Counted from the first letter of the stretch, positions 1-11,122 are shown. The stretch is DNA of 64,000 nt from Acidobacterium sp. (GCA_002737365.1 NSIL01000011.1:1-64000); one strand, 5' to 3'. Notes: generated by a model from the sequence alone, not told the origin. Program-made: numbers and translations.

Positions 1-640
1 CTTCCTTCTCGTCCTGCATCAGGTAGGCGAGGGCGTGGTGGGTGATCTTGCGGCCCTTCAACGTGCTGGGACGCATTTCGATGGCACGCACCCAGCGGGG
101 CTCGGTCAGGCCGGTCTCGACGACCGGCTTGTACCAGGCGTCCATGGCCACGGCCTTCTGCGTGTAGTTGGGCGACTTGACGACGAGGTCGGGCGGGCCG
201 CCGAACTTGCTGGCGTAGTTCCAGCCGTTGCCGTCGTCCCACTTCTTCGCCGCGGGCATGTCCTTGGGGTCGCCCTTCGGTGCGCCGTTGGCCGCCCATT
301 TCACGATGGTGTCGATTTCCTTGTCGCTGAGCGAACGGTCATCCTTGTAGTGCTGGATGCCGACGGTCTTGTCGATGTGCCAGGGGGGCATGTTGCGCGA
401 CGCGACGCGTTCACGAATCGAACGCGCCCACGGACGGGCCTCTTCGAACGTGATCAGCGACATCGGCGCGATCGAATCCGGGCGGTGGCACGACTCGCAC
501 TTGTTCTGAAAAATCGGCGCGACATCCTTGGTGAACGTCGGCGTTGCGGTCGTCTGAGCTGAAAGCGACGCCGGAAGAGCCAGAAGGCCCATCACGCCCA
601 CCGCCCCAGCCAAAACCCGGCCGAAGATACCGTTAGCCAT
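1..640 (-). CDS. Exported c-type cytochrome / copper-monooxygenase-like protein (partial, 3' end outside window)
   Basis: My own reverse-strand translation from the ATG at 640 gives a signal peptide ending near SLSAQ, then a mature N-terminus with one haem c motif (CESCH) followed by the PDSIAPMSL stretch typical of this family. A THHALAY motif lies further in, comparable to the first copper-ligand His pair of PHM-type monooxygenases. A GGAGGA ribosome binding site precedes the ATG. The gene runs off the left edge, so the C-terminal ligands cannot be seen. It is a paralogue of the complete gene at 21109-22521, with the same layout and motifs. The likely role is periplasmic electron transfer or oxidation; the substrate is unknown. 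Confidence 0.75.
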   Translation of the reverse strand, partial: MANGIFGRVLAGAVGVMGLLALPASLSAQTTATPTFTKDVAPIFQNKCESCHRPDSIAPMSLITFEEARPWARSIRERVASRNMPPWHIDKTVGIQHYKDDRSLSDKEIDTIVKWAANGAPKGDPKDMPAAKKWDDGNGWNYASKFGGPPDLVVKSPNYTQKAVAMDAWYKPVVETGLTEPRWVRAIEMRPSTLKGRKITHHALAYLMQDEKE

Positions 641-806
641 CTTCAATTCTCCTCCGAAAAATTTACTGTTCCCGCCCCTGACGGCAGACCTACGCTGCGC
701 GCCTTGGAAGCATACACGCGATACTACCGCCTGTCACTCCCGCCATAGCCTCTTGGCTGCCACCACCTAAGCGCATGACGCCATCCCTGTCTATCGGCTC
801 GGCATC

Positions 807-1973
807 CTAGAGCAGTTTGCGAAGAATCAAGCACTTCAGGTAGTAGGTCTCCGGGACCCCCAGCAGGACCGGGTGATCCCGCCCCTGCATGCGTTTTTCC
901 ACCACCGTTACCGGGACATGGGCGTCGGCCGAGGCCTCAAACACCGCCTGGGCGAACATCCCCTCGTCCACGTTATAGGAACAACTGCACGTAATCAGGT
1001 AGCCCCCTGGAGCCAGCAGGCGCAGGGCCCGCAGGTTGATTTCCTTGTACCCGGCCAGGGCGTTCTGGATCGAGGCCTTGTTCTTGGCGAAGGCCGGGGG
1101 GTCCAGGACGATGGTGTCGTAGCGCCCGCCCTCCCGTTCCAGATGCCGGAGCTCGTCAAAGACGTTAGCCTCGCGGGCCGTCACGTTGGTGATGCCGTTG
1201 GCCGTGGCGTTGGCGGTGATGCGGGCCACGGCGTCGGCCGACACATCGAGCGCCTCCACCGTCCGGCACCGGGGCGCCAGGGCCAGGGCAAATCCGCCGT
1301 TGTAACTGAAACAGTCGAGTAACGCACCGTGCGCGTAACGCGCAGCGGCCTCGCGGTTCTCGCGTTGGTCGAGAAACAAGCCGGTCTTCTGCCCGCGCCA
1401 CGGATCGACGTCGTAAGTTACGCCGGCCTCGCGCACGCTGATGGTCTCTGGCACCGCGCCGTGTACGACCTCCACCTTCTGCTCCAGGCCTTCGAGCAGC
1501 CGCACTTTCGGGTCGTTGCGCGCCAGCACGCCCTTGGCTTCGGTGAGTTCGACCAGTAGCGGCACCAGCTCCGGTGTCAGCCGGTCCATCCCCTGCGACA
1601 GCGCCTGCATCACCAGGTAGTCGCCATAGCGATCGACCACGAGCGACGGCAACAGGTCGGCCTCGCCGTGGACCAGTCGACACGCGGTGGCATCGATCTC
1701 GAGAATCTCGCGGAAGCTGATGGCGCGTTCCAGCCGTTCGCGCCAGAACGCCGTGTCGATCGCGCGGTCGTCGCGCGCGATCATCCGCAGCGTGATCTGT
1801 GACTGGTCGCTGAACAGGGCGTGACCCAGGTCGCGATTGCGCGGGCCGCGGACGTTGACAACGATGCCGGGCTCAACGCCGGCGACATCGACCACATCGG
1901 AACGGTAAATCCAGGGATGGCCGCCGCGAATGCGATCTTCGCCCTTGGCATTGACGATGGCGGTGGGGTTCAC
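807..1973 (-). CDS. rlmI: Class I SAM-dependent rRNA methyltransferase, RlmI family
   Basis: 388 aa, close to the length of E. coli RlmI, which makes m5C1962 in 23S rRNA. An N-terminal PUA-like domain (about residues 1-80, opening with KGEDRIRGGHPWIY) is followed by a central EEHAD-like domain and a Rossmann methyltransferase domain. SAM-binding (LDCFSYNGGFAL) and catalytic-loop (LDPPAFAK) motifs are visible, and the cysteine of SCSYNV lies near the C-terminus as expected. The start is a GTG directly downstream of an AT-rich stretch (CACTATAGA). It is divergent from rpiB across about 70 nt. Family assignment is firm; the exact target base is inferred from the family. Confidence 0.85.
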   Translation of the reverse strand: MNPTAIVNAKGEDRIRGGHPWIYRSDVVDVAGVEPGIVVNVRGPRNRDLGHALFSDQSQITLRMIARDDRAIDTAFWRERLERAISFREILEIDATACRLVHGEADLLPSLVVDRYGDYLVMQALSQGMDRLTPELVPLLVELTEAKGVLARNDPKVRLLEGLEQKVEVVHGAVPETISVREAGVTYDVDPWRGQKTGLFLDQRENREAAARYAHGALLDCFSYNGGFALALAPRCRTVEALDVSADAVARITANATANGITNVTAREANVFDELRHLEREGGRYDTIVLDPPAFAKNKASIQNALAGYKEINLRALRLLAPGGYLITCSCSYNVDEGMFAQAVFEASADAHVPVTVVEKRMQGRDHPVLLGVPETYYLKCLILRKLL

Positions 1974-2043
1974 CGTTCTATAGTGTCACGGCGTCCGCCG
2001 GCGCGGCGGCGGGCCGCTTCGGCGAGACAAGCTAGAATCGGTC

Positions 2044-2475
2044 ATGCACATCGCCTTGGGCGCCGACCATGCGGGCTTCCACCTGAAAGACTCACTCAAG
2101 CGCACGCTCGACGAGCTCGGCGCGACCTACCAGGACTTCGGCACCGCGTCGGCCGAGTCGGTGGACTACCCCGACTTCGCGCAGGCCGTCGCCCATGGCG
2201 TCGCGAGCGGGCAATGCGATCGCGGCATCCTGGTGTGCGGCACCGGCATCGGCATGGCGATCGCCGCCAACAAGGTGCCGGGCATCCGGGCCGCGGCGAT
2301 CGTTGACACCGACACGGCCACGTTGTCGCGCGAGCACAACGACCTGAACGTGCTCACGCTCGGCGCCAGGGTCACGCCTGAAATTCGCGCCCGCGAGATC
2401 GTCAAGGTCTTCCTGGCAACGCCGTTTGCCGGCGGCCGCCACGCCACGCGCGTCGCGAAGATCGAAGGGGCCTGA
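2044..2475 (+). CDS. rpiB: Ribose-5-phosphate isomerase B
   Basis: 143 aa, the usual RpiB/LacAB length. It interconverts ribose-5-phosphate and ribulose-5-phosphate in the pentose phosphate pathway. The N-terminal GADHAGFHLK contains the phosphate-binding and catalytic region, followed by YPDFA, the active-site segment GILVCGTGIGMAIAANK with the catalytic Cys, and the SREHNDLNVLTLG motif. A TAGAAT hexamer ends only 5 nt before the ATG, with no Shine-Dalgarno sequence, so the transcript may be leaderless. glyA follows after 30 nt, a common bacterial pairing. Confidence 0.95.
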   Translation: MHIALGADHAGFHLKDSLKRTLDELGATYQDFGTASAESVDYPDFAQAVAHGVASGQCDRGILVCGTGIGMAIAANKVPGIRAAAIVDTDTATLSREHNDLNVLTLGARVTPEIRAREIVKVFLATPFAGGRHATRVAKIEGA

Positions 2476-2505
2476 CCCCGGCGCTGGTAGAATTGAAACT
2501 CCCAT

Positions 2506-3774
2506 ATGGACAACCTGTCATTGATGCAACGATCCCTGGCGCAATCGGATCCCGAGATTGCCGCGGCCATCGCCCACGAAACGACCCGCCAGGCCGAGGG
2601 CCTGGAGCTGATCGCCTCGGAGAATTTCGTCAGCAGTGCCGTGCTTGAAGCCGCCGGCTCGGTGATGACGAACAAGTACGCCGAGGGCTACCCCGGCAAG
2701 CGGTACTACGGCGGCTGCGAGTTCGTCGATGTCGCCGAGCGGCTGGCGATCGCCCGCGCCAAGGCACTGTTCGGCGCCGACCACGTCAACGTGCAGCCGC
2801 ACTCGGGCGCCCAGGCCAACATGGCCGTCTGTCTCACGCTGCTGAAGCCCGGCGACGTGGTGCTCGGCATGAACCTCGCGCACGGCGGCCACCTGACGCA
2901 CGGGCATCCGCTGAATTTCTCCGGCCAGCTCTACACCATCGTCCCCTACGGCGTGCGCCAGGACGATGAGCGGGTGGACTACGAGGAGTTCGAGCGGCTC
3001 GCGCACGAGCACCAGCCGAAGATGATCATCGCCGGCGCCAGCGCCTATTCGCGGGTGCTTGACTTCGAGCGCATGGGCAAGGTCGCCCGCGCCGTCGGCG
3101 CGCCGCTGATGGTGGACATGGCCCACATCGCCGGCCTGGTCGCTGGCGGCCAGCACCCGAGCCCAATGCCGCACGCCGACTTCGTCACCACCACCACGCA
3201 CAAGACCCTGCGCGGCCCGCGCGGCGGGATGGTGATGTGCCGCGAGCAGTACGCCAAGGGTCTCGACCGCGCGGTGTTTCCGGGTATCCAGGGCGGCCCG
3301 CTCATGCACATCATCGCCGCCAAGGCGGTGTGCTTCCGCGAAGCGGCGACGCCGGAGTTCAAGGACTACCAGAAACAGCTAGTCGCCAACGCGAAGCGCC
3401 TGTCGGCGGCCATGACCGCGGCCGGCTTCCGCATAGTTAGCGGCGGCACCGACAACCACATCGTCCTGGTCGATACCTTCTCGAAGGGGATCACCGGCAA
3501 AGTCGCGGAGGCGGCGCTCGGCGCGGCCGGCATTACCGTGAACAAGAACGCCATCCCGTTCGACCAGAACCCGCCGATGGTGGCCAGCGGAGTGCGTCTC
3601 GGCACGCCGGCGGTAACCACCCGCGGCATGGGCGAGCCGGAGATGGATCAAATCGCCGGCCTGATCGCGCGCGCGCTTGCCACGCCGGACGATAGCGCCG
3701 CCCTCACGATGATCAAGGCAGAAGTCGAGCAGTTGTGCCGGAAGTTCCCGCTCTACCCGGAACGCCGGGCCTAG
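2506..3774 (+). CDS. glyA: Serine hydroxymethyltransferase
   Basis: 422 aa, full length. A cytosolic PLP enzyme that converts serine plus tetrahydrofolate to glycine and 5,10-methylene-THF. The PLP lysine lies in [15 protein letters not shown]. Other family signatures are IASENFVS near the N-terminus, [18 protein letters not shown] and [18 protein letters not shown] hexamer lies 12 nt before the ATG and may give a second promoter after rpiB. The 3' end overlaps the helicase gene by 40 nt. Confidence 0.97.
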   Translation: MDNLSLMQRSLAQSDPEIAAAIAHETTRQAEGLELIASENFVSSAVLEAAGSVMTNKYAEGYPGKRYYGGCEFVDVAERLAIARAKALFGADHVNVQPHSGAQANMAVCLTLLKPGDVVLGMNLAHGGHLTHGHPLNFSGQLYTIVPYGVRQDDERVDYEEFERLAHEHQPKMIIAGASAYSRVLDFERMGKVARAVGAPLMVDMAHIAGLVAGGQHPSPMPHADFVTTTTHKTLRGPRGGMVMCREQYAKGLDRAVFPGIQGGPLMHIIAAKAVCFREAATPEFKDYQKQLVANAKRLSAAMTAAGFRIVSGGTDNHIVLVDTFSKGITGKVAEAALGAAGITVNKNAIPFDQNPPMVASGVRLGTPAVTTRGMGEPEMDQIAGLIARALATPDDSAALTMIKAEVEQLCRKFPLYPERRA

Positions 3775-5717
3775 TCTCGGCCGTCGAGGCGGCCTTCGCC
3801 GATGGCGGCGTGCTCGCACAAGCGGTCGAGCAATTCGAACCGCGCGCCGGCCAGCGCGCCATGGCGCTCGCTGTCGCCCAGACCTTTGGCGACGGCGGCG
3901 TGCTGCTCGCCGAAGCCGGTACGGGCACCGGCAAGACCCTCGCGTACCTGGTGCCGGCGATTCTCAGCCGCCAGCGCGTCTTGATCTCAACCGGCACCAA
4001 GAACCTGCAGGAGCAGATCTACTTCAAGGACCTGCCGGTGTTGCGCGAGGCCCTGGGCGTGCCGTTCAAGGCCGCCTACATGAAGGGCCGCGCCAACTAC
4101 CTGTGCCTGCATCGGCTGGATCAACTCCGCGCCTCCCCCGCCGTCCTTCACGACTTCGTCTCGATGGTGGATGAGTGGCGGAGTGTCACGGACACGGGTG
4201 ACCGCGCCGAACTGCGCGACCTCCCGGAAGACTCGTCGCTGTGGCACGACGTGTCGGCGACCGCCGACACCTGCCTCGGCAACGACTGTCCGCAGTACCA
4301 GGAATGCTACGTCACGCGGATGCGCCAGAAGGCCGCGGAATCCGACCTCGTGATCGTCAATCACCACCTGCTGTGCGCGGATGCGTCGGTGCGCCAGAGC
4401 AGCTACGGCGAGGTCATCCCCGAGTGTCGCTACGCCGTGCTCGATGAAGCGCACCAGCTCGAGGACGTGGCCACGCAGTACTTCGGCATCGCCATCAGCA
4501 ACTACCGGGTGGATGACCTGGTGCGCGACGGCGAGCGCGCGCTCAACCTGGGGACGATCGAAGACGCCGACTCGAACCTTCGCCGCTCGCTGCGGCGGGT
4601 GGACGATCACGCGCGCGAGTTTTTCGGCCGGCTCGCCATGGCCCGGCAATCGCGAGGATCATTCGGCGAAGAACGTGTGCGGGTCAGCGGTGAGTGGTTC
4701 GGCGACATCGTCGACGATGGGCTGGGGTTGATTAGTGGGCTGGACGCGCTGCAGCACGACATGGCGAGGATGGCGGGCACCGGCACCGGCGGCAGCATCG
4801 CCAACGAAGACGCCGCCTCGCTGTCGCAGCGCGCCGGCGAGATGCGCGAGAACCTCTCGTTCCTGCTCGAGGCCTCTAACCCCTCGTTCGTCTACTTCCT
4901 CGAGACGCGCAACCGCGGCGTGTTCCTGCGCGCGGCGCCAATCGACGTCTCGTCGATCATCCGCGAGCAGTTGCTCGACCGCATGCGCGCCACCATCCTC
5001 ACCTCGGCCACGCTGACCGTGGCCGGCTCGTTCGAGTACGTGAAGCGGCGTCTTGGCGCCGATGACGCCAACCAACTGCGGGTGCCGTCTGAGTTTGACT
5101 TCACCGAACAAGCCATTCTCTACCTGCCGAAACAGATGCCGGCGCCCAAATCGCCGGAGTACGGCGAAGCCGTCGCGCGCGAGGTCCTGGACCTGCTCCT
5201 CCGAACCGAGGGCCGCGCATTCGTCCTGTTCACGAGCTACGCGATGTTGCGGTCGGTGCGCGACCGTGTCGAGCTCGACCTGCCCTATCCCCTGATCGTG
5301 CAGGGCACGGCACCGCGCAGTGCCTTGTTGGCGCAGTTCAGGGCCACCCCCAATGCCGTGCTGTTTGCCACGTCATCCTTCTGGCAAGGCGTGGATGTCG
5401 TGGGCGAGCAGTTGAGCTGCGTCATCATCGACAAGCTGCCCTTTGCCTCGCCCGGCGACCCAATCACGGCGGCCCGCATCGAGGCCATCACCGCCGAGGG
5501 CGGCGACGCCTTCCAGGAATACCAGGTACCGCTGGCCATTCTGGCCATGCTGCAGGGCCTGGGCCGCCTCATCCGCCACCGCAGCGACCGCGGCGTGCTG
5601 GCGGTGCTGGACCCGCGCCTGCGGACCATGGGTTACGGCCGGCGTTTTCTCGACTCGTTTCCACCCGCGCCGGTGACCCAGAATCCCGAGGCCGTCTCCC
5701 GGTTTTTCGCCGACTGA
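3735..5717 (+). CDS. dinG: DinG/XPD-family ATP-dependent DNA helicase
   Basis: 660 aa. Superfamily 2 iron-sulfur helicase of the DinG/YoaA type, expected to unwind 5'-3' DNA or R-loops in repair. Motif I ([10 protein letters not shown]) is near residue 60. Four cysteines typical of the 4Fe-4S domain follow (NYLC, then CLGNDC and QEC), then the DEAH box (VLDEAH), and motif VI ([14 protein letters not shown]) near the C-terminus. No exonuclease domain is attached. The GTG at 3735 inside glyA is preferred because residues 12-45 match the conserved family N-terminus (PRAGQRAMA); a later start would remove it. The 40-nt overlap suggests co-transcription with glyA. Confidence 0.88.
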   Translation: MPEVPALPGTPGLVSAVEAAFADGGVLAQAVEQFEPRAGQRAMALAVAQTFGDGGVLLAEAGTGTGKTLAYLVPAILSRQRVLISTGTKNLQEQIYFKDLPVLREALGVPFKAAYMKGRANYLCLHRLDQLRASPAVLHDFVSMVDEWRSVTDTGDRAELRDLPEDSSLWHDVSATADTCLGNDCPQYQECYVTRMRQKAAESDLVIVNHHLLCADASVRQSSYGEVIPECRYAVLDEAHQLEDVATQYFGIAISNYRVDDLVRDGERALNLGTIEDADSNLRRSLRRVDDHAREFFGRLAMARQSRGSFGEERVRVSGEWFGDIVDDGLGLISGLDALQHDMARMAGTGTGGSIANEDAASLSQRAGEMRENLSFLLEASNPSFVYFLETRNRGVFLRAAPIDVSSIIREQLLDRMRATILTSATLTVAGSFEYVKRRLGADDANQLRVPSEFDFTEQAILYLPKQMPAPKSPEYGEAVAREVLDLLLRTEGRAFVLFTSYAMLRSVRDRVELDLPYPLIVQGTAPRSALLAQFRATPNAVLFATSSFWQGVDVVGEQLSCVIIDKLPFASPGDPITAARIEAITAEGGDAFQEYQVPLAILAMLQGLGRLIRHRSDRGVLAVLDPRLRTMGYGRRFLDSFPPAPVTQNPEAVSRFFAD

Positions 5718-5787
5718 CGTAGACTCAGGATACAGAGGCGCGGCCGCCGATGACACGATCACGTCACCCGGGCTGTAGACAACACAG

Positions 5788-6726
5788 ATGACACAGATGA
5801 TTCACTCTTCCTTAAAGAGCCTCGTCGCCATGGTCTTCGGGGTGGTGCTGATCTCAGCATCGTCAGCACTGGCGCAATCGACCATGATCAAGGGCAAGGT
5901 GCTCGACACCAAGGACCAGCCGATGGTCGGGGTCGCGATTCTCATTGAACCCGTCGGCGGCACTCGCAAGCTGACGACCAAGACCGACAAGCGCGGCGAG
6001 TTCATCCAGCTGCTGACGGAATCGGGGCAGTACCGCATCACCGCCACCGACGAGAAAGTTGGCAGCGCGCAAACCGAGCTGCGCGTCAGCCTCGGCCGCA
6101 CCAGCGAAGCCAACATGGTGCTGGCGCCGTCAACGGCCGCCAATAACGACGCCAAGGCAGCGGAATTGAAGAAGGTCTTTGAAGAAGGCGTCACCGCCAG
6201 CCGCGGCGGCGGCCACGACGCGGCGATTGCGAAGTTCCAGGCCGCCCTCGCCCTGTCGCCGGCCTGCTTCGATTGCCAGTTCAACATCGGCGTCGCGCAA
6301 CTTGCCAAGAAGGACGAGAAGGCCGCCGAGGCCGAATGGCTGAAGGCACTCGCGCTCAAAGCCGACTACGCCGAGGCGATGAACGCGTTGTCGACGCTTT
6401 ACAACAACCAGAAGCGATTCGATGAAGCGGCGGCGATGAGCGCGAAGGCGGCGGCGGCGGGCGGTGGCAGCAACGCCGACGCCACCTTCAACCAGGGCAT
6501 CATCCTGTGGAACCAGGGCAAGATTGCCGAGGCCAAAGCCAAGTTCGAAGAGACGCTCAAGACCAACCCCGCCCACGCTGATGCCCACTACCAGCTCGGC
6601 ATGGCGCTGCTGAATGAAGGCAAGCTGCCTGATGCGGTCGCCGCGTTCGAAAGCTACGTGAAGCTCGATCCCGCCGGTCAGTACGCGACCCAGGCCAAGG
6701 GCATGATCGCGCAGCTGAAGAAGTAG
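5788..6726 (+). CDS. Exported TPR-repeat protein with N-terminal carboxypeptidase-regulatory-like domain
   Basis: 312 aa. A signal peptide (hydrophobic residues about 10-28, cleavage after SALAQ) is followed by a beta-sandwich of the carboxypeptidase-regulatory/CNA-B kind (about 33-112; GKVLDTKDQPMVGVAI) and then four or so TPR units (about 120-310). Repeated A-x-A-K-F and N-x-G-x-A-x-L patterns include KFEETLKTNPAHADAHYQLG. Such proteins usually act as periplasmic scaffolds. yggS begins on its last stop base. Alternative ATG codons exist 9 nt further in because of a short ACACAGATG repeat at the start. No precise function can be given. Confidence 0.8.
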   Translation: MTQMIHSSLKSLVAMVFGVVLISASSALAQSTMIKGKVLDTKDQPMVGVAILIEPVGGTRKLTTKTDKRGEFIQLLTESGQYRITATDEKVGSAQTELRVSLGRTSEANMVLAPSTAANNDAKAAELKKVFEEGVTASRGGGHDAAIAKFQAALALSPACFDCQFNIGVAQLAKKDEKAAEAEWLKALALKADYAEAMNALSTLYNNQKRFDEAAAMSAKAAAAGGGSNADATFNQGIILWNQGKIAEAKAKFEETLKTNPAHADAHYQLGMALLNEGKLPDAVAAFESYVKLDPAGQYATQAKGMIAQLKK

Positions 6727-7433
6727 TGTACGAACACATTCCCGGGCGCCTGGCGGAGATTCGCAATCGCATTGCGGACGCCGTCGGGCGGGCCGGCCGG
6801 TTGCCTGAATCGGTCCGGCTGATCGCAGTTTCCAAGACCCACCCCTTCGATGCGGTACGCGCCGCCGCCGACGCCGGCCAGCTCGACTTCGGCGAGAACA
6901 AGGTGCAAGAGGCCCTGCCGAAGATCGCGCAGTCGGCTGATACCAGACTACGATGGCATCTCATCGGCCACCTGCAGTCGAACAAGGCGAAGAAGGCGGC
7001 GCCGGTCGTTCACGCCATCCACGCCATCGACAGCGTTGATTTGTTGCAGAAAGTTGACCAGGCGGCCGCGGCCGCCGGCCACTCGCTCGAAGTGCTCGTC
7101 CAGATCGACCTGGCGCTCGAGGAGACGAAACACGGCGCCACCGTGGACGTAGTCCCAGGAATCTTCGCCGCCGCCGACCACTGCCGGGCGGCCACGGTGG
7201 TGGGACTGATGCTACTGCCCCCACTGGCCGAAGACCCGGAAGACGCCCGGCCGTGGTTTGCCCGGCTGCGGGGCTTGCGCGACCAACTGGCCGAGGGCGG
7301 CGTGCCGCCGGCCCGATTGCGTGAATTGTCAATGGGCATGAGCCACGACTTCGCCGTGGCCATTGAAGAAGGCGCGACCATGGTCCGCGTGGGCACCGCG
7401 ATTTTCGGGGCAAGGGATTACACAGGAAAGTGA
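6726..7433 (+). CDS. YggS/PLPBP-family pyridoxal phosphate homeostasis protein
   Basis: 235 aa, the normal family length. A PLP-binding alanine-racemase-like barrel without known catalytic turnover that buffers free PLP. The PLP lysine is in LIAVSKTHP and is followed by DFGENKVQEA. The HLIGHLQSNK and ELSMGMSHDF signatures are present, and G-T-A-I-F-G closes the protein. The GTG start overlaps the preceding stop (TAGTG, one shared base), so translational coupling is likely. In many bacteria yggS sits beside division genes such as divIVA, which agrees with the divIVA relic immediately downstream. Confidence 0.93.
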   Translation: MYEHIPGRLAEIRNRIADAVGRAGRLPESVRLIAVSKTHPFDAVRAAADAGQLDFGENKVQEALPKIAQSADTRLRWHLIGHLQSNKAKKAAPVVHAIHAIDSVDLLQKVDQAAAAAGHSLEVLVQIDLALEETKHGATVDVVPGIFAAADHCRAATVVGLMLLPPLAEDPEDARPWFARLRGLRDQLAEGGVPPARLRELSMGMSHDFAVAIEEGATMVRVGTAIFGARDYTGK

Positions 7434-7493
7434 CACCTCTCGACCTTCGGCAGCAGCGCTTCCAGACCGTGATGCGCGGCTACGAGAACGCCC
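7430..7493 (+). pseudogene. 5' remnant of divIVA
   Basis: A GTG overlapping the yggS stop opens TPLDLRQQRFQTVMRGY, the N-terminal membrane-binding motif of DivIVA. The expected coiled coil is missing: after GY the sequence jumps to ENALRG and then enters another frame, reaching a stop at 7559-7561. In intact proteins a stretch such as the EVxxFL segment separates GY from the next YE, so an internal deletion may have joined two similar spots. Family assignment rests on about 17 residues plus gene order. Confidence 0.6.
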
Positions 7494-7703
7494 TGCGCGG
7501 GCGCCATGGGCGCGTCACTGCTGGTGATGGTGACCGGCCTCGCGAAGTCGAACACCAACAGTGACACCGAGAAGGCGGCGCTGGCAGGAGCGCGATGGGC
7601 GCTTCAGCTTCTCGTGGTGACGCTAACGACGCTGGCGGTCAGCGACGTGGGCGTGGCGATCGGGTTGCTCGAGGCCGCCGCGGCCCTCACGCGGCTGGTC
7701 TAA
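7494..7703 (+). pseudogene. Remnant of a cyclodeaminase/cyclohydrolase (FTCD_C) gene
   Basis: The frame containing 7506 reads AGAMGASLLVMVTGL and later SDVGVAIGLLEAA. These resemble the first helix and the C-terminal SDxxVxxxLL segment of formiminotransferase-cyclodeaminase C-terminal domains, which are normally about 200 aa. Only about 65 residues remain and the middle is missing. There is no obvious start signal. It is fused directly to the divIVA remnant, so one deletion may have removed the end of divIVA and the start of this gene. A small functional ORF is possible but unlikely. Confidence 0.5.
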
Positions 7704-8051
7704 CTAGCGCGGACGCTTGGTCAGCAGGCGCACCGACGCGGACGGGTTGAACGTGATCGGCTGGGTGATGATGCCCGGGATGAATTCCACATCTTTCGTG
7801 TAGGTCATCTCGACGACGCGGTCGGAGCCGTGTTCGCTGATCGAGATGTCCTCAGCCGCGACCGGCAGGTCGTAGTCACCGGCCAACGCCATGATCCGCT
7901 CGATCACATCCGCATCAGGCGCGTTCGGCGTAAACAACAGCACCTGTTCCACGGCGTCCTTGAACTGGTAGTTGGTCACCATCGGCCGCGCTCCCTGGAA
8001 CGTCGCCGTGATCAACGCGAAGACCAGTACGAGCTTGATAATCGTCGTCAT
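7704..8051 (-). CDS. Small exported or membrane-anchored protein of unknown function
   Basis: 115 aa. Residues 1-20 (IIKLVLVFALITATF) form one hydrophobic segment, a signal peptide or membrane anchor. The rest is a compact soluble domain with FKDAVEQVLLF and SEHGSDRVVEMTYTKD. The proportions resemble small DUF4845-like proteins that follow signal peptidase genes, but I cannot confirm that. It lies downstream of lepA-lepB on the same strand, separated by a perfect short palindrome. The stop abuts the end of the FTCD_C remnant on the other strand. No catalytic motif seen. Confidence 0.7.
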   Translation of the reverse strand: MTTIIKLVLVFALITATFQGARPMVTNYQFKDAVEQVLLFTPNAPDADVIERIMALAGDYDLPVAAEDISISEHGSDRVVEMTYTKDVEFIPGIITQPITFNPSASVRLLTKRPR

Positions 8052-8112
8052 GCATCCACACGGCGCGTGGGGAGGAGATCGGCGCCGGCCGACATCATAC
8101 GCCCGTTCCCTA

Positions 8113-8134
8113 GCGTCCGGCTCTAGCCGGACTA
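8113..8134. repeat. REP-like palindrome, copy 1
   Basis: GTCCGGCT-CT-AGCCGGAC, a perfect inverted repeat flanked by TAG/CTA. It lies in the gap between lepB and the small exported protein gene. The same core recurs at 10651-10666 and, less exactly, at 15641-15657. Between two minus-strand genes it could also act as a transcript-end hairpin or a processing site. Confidence 0.65.
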
Positions 8135-8141
8135 ATTTAGG

Positions 8142-8795
8142 CTAGTGAATCTGGTGCAGCAGCCGGTCCCAGCGCACACCCAGGAATGACGTCGTCGCCG
8201 AGCCATCGTCCGGGGTATCGAACGACCAGTAGATGAAGAGCGCGCGGCCCTTGACGTAGGACGCGGGCAGGAAGCCCCAGAAGCGGCTGTCCTGCGAGTC
8301 GTCGCGGTTGTCACCCATCATGAAGTAGTGGCCTTCGGGCACGGTCACCGGGCCGTACTTGCGGCGCAGGTCGAAGCTGTCGGCCGGCAGGTCGCTGATC
8401 GGCGCATACAGGTAGTGAGCGTAGGGCTCGAGCAACGGCATGCCGTTGATGTGGATGGTCTGGTTCTTCAATTCGAGCGTGTCACCGGGCAGTCCGATGA
8501 CGCGCTTGATGAAATCGCGCTCGGGCTCCTCCGGGAACTTGAACACGATGACGTCGCCGCGCTCGATCGGACGCATCGGCAACAGCGTCCGTTCGAGCGA
8601 GCTGGCGGTGGGCGCGAAGACGAACTTGTTAACCAGCAGGTGATCGCCGACCAGCAAGTTGGGCTTCATTGATCCGGTCGGGATCTTGAAGGCCTGGAAC
8701 ACGAACGTGCGGACGAACAGCGCCAGGATCACCGCGACGACGATCGACTCGAAGTATTCGCGGATCGTCGACTTCTGAAAGGTTGCCTCGGCCAT
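8142..8795 (-). CDS. lepB: Signal peptidase I
   Basis: 217 aa. Inner-membrane serine protease that removes signal peptides from exported proteins. One N-terminal membrane segment (IVVAVILALFVRTFVF) precedes box B with the nucleophile (PTGSMKPNLLVGD, Ser) and box D with the general base (RDFIKRVIGLPGD, Lys). Box E follows (YFMMGDNRDDSQDSR). The ATG at 8795 is chosen because an in-frame extension would read into the end of lepA without homology, and GGAG precedes this ATG. Only 2 nt separate it from the lepA stop, so the two are co-transcribed. Confidence 0.94.
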   Translation of the reverse strand: MAEATFQKSTIREYFESIVVAVILALFVRTFVFQAFKIPTGSMKPNLLVGDHLLVNKFVFAPTASSLERTLLPMRPIERGDVIVFKFPEEPERDFIKRVIGLPGDTLELKNQTIHINGMPLLEPYAHYLYAPISDLPADSFDLRRKYGPVTVPEGHYFMMGDNRDDSQDSRFWGFLPASYVKGRALFIYWSFDTPDDGSATTSFLGVRWDRLLHQIH

Positions 8796-8797
8796 GG

Positions 8798-10600
<1,803 letters not shown>

Positions 10601-10646
10601 GGACTATTTCTGGCTTGCCGATGTGGGGTTTCGTGCCTGTCAATGT

Positions 10647-10670
10647 AGCGTCCGGCTTCAGCCGGACCTG
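10647..10670. repeat. REP-like palindrome, copy 2
   Basis: TCCGGCT-TC-AGCCGGA at 10651-10666, preceded by TAGCG exactly as in copy 1. It sits between the divergent lepA start and the S1C protease relic. The shared flanking TAGCG suggests a dispersed element family rather than chance hairpins. Confidence 0.65.
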
Positions 10671-10702
10671 TGCGCGACAAACTATCCTGACTATTATGAC
10701 TC

Positions 10703-11095
10703 ATGCCTGACTCAGGCCCGGGATCCAGCCGGCTCTGCCCGTCGTGCGGCCGGCGCGTCCCGGGGACCGTCACCACGTGCCGTTGCGGGACCCCAGTCCC
10801 CGACGCAGGGGGGGAGGCCAGTGAAGACGGCCCCACCCCCGGTGGTGGACTTTCCTTGATCAACGTGATGGTTGGCGTCCTGCTGCGCGTCGCCGTGGCA
10901 GGCACCGGCTACTGGACGGTCACGCGACCTCCCGCCGCGGTGCCGGGACGCTGCGGCCTGGGCAGGAAGTTACCACGATTGGATCCGCCCTGGGGACGCT
11001 GCAGAACAGCGTGTCGCGCGGGGTCGTCAGCGGCATTCGGCGCTCGGGTGATGCCACCCTGAGCCAGAACGACGCGGGTGCCTTCAGTCACAAAT
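10703..11095 (+). pseudogene. Collapsed S1C (DegP-like) serine protease with zinc-ribbon N-terminus
   Basis: The first frame (from ATG 10703) encodes a zinc ribbon (LCPSCGRR, TCRCG) and a transmembrane segment (VMVGVLLRVAVAGTGYW). Near 10948 the homology moves to another frame reading TLRPGQEVTTIGSALGTLQ and SRGVVSGIRRSGDATL, which is the late trypsin-like domain just before the catalytic Ser. The segment holding the catalytic His and Asp is missing. At the position of the expected GNSGGPL motif the sequence diverges (QNDAGAFSHKW). So 5' and 3' ends survive with a large internal deletion and a frame change. The intact family is a membrane-anchored periplasmic protease. Confidence 0.7.
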
Positions 11096-11122
11096 GGCTG
11101 GTGATGCTGACCTCACGCGCCA

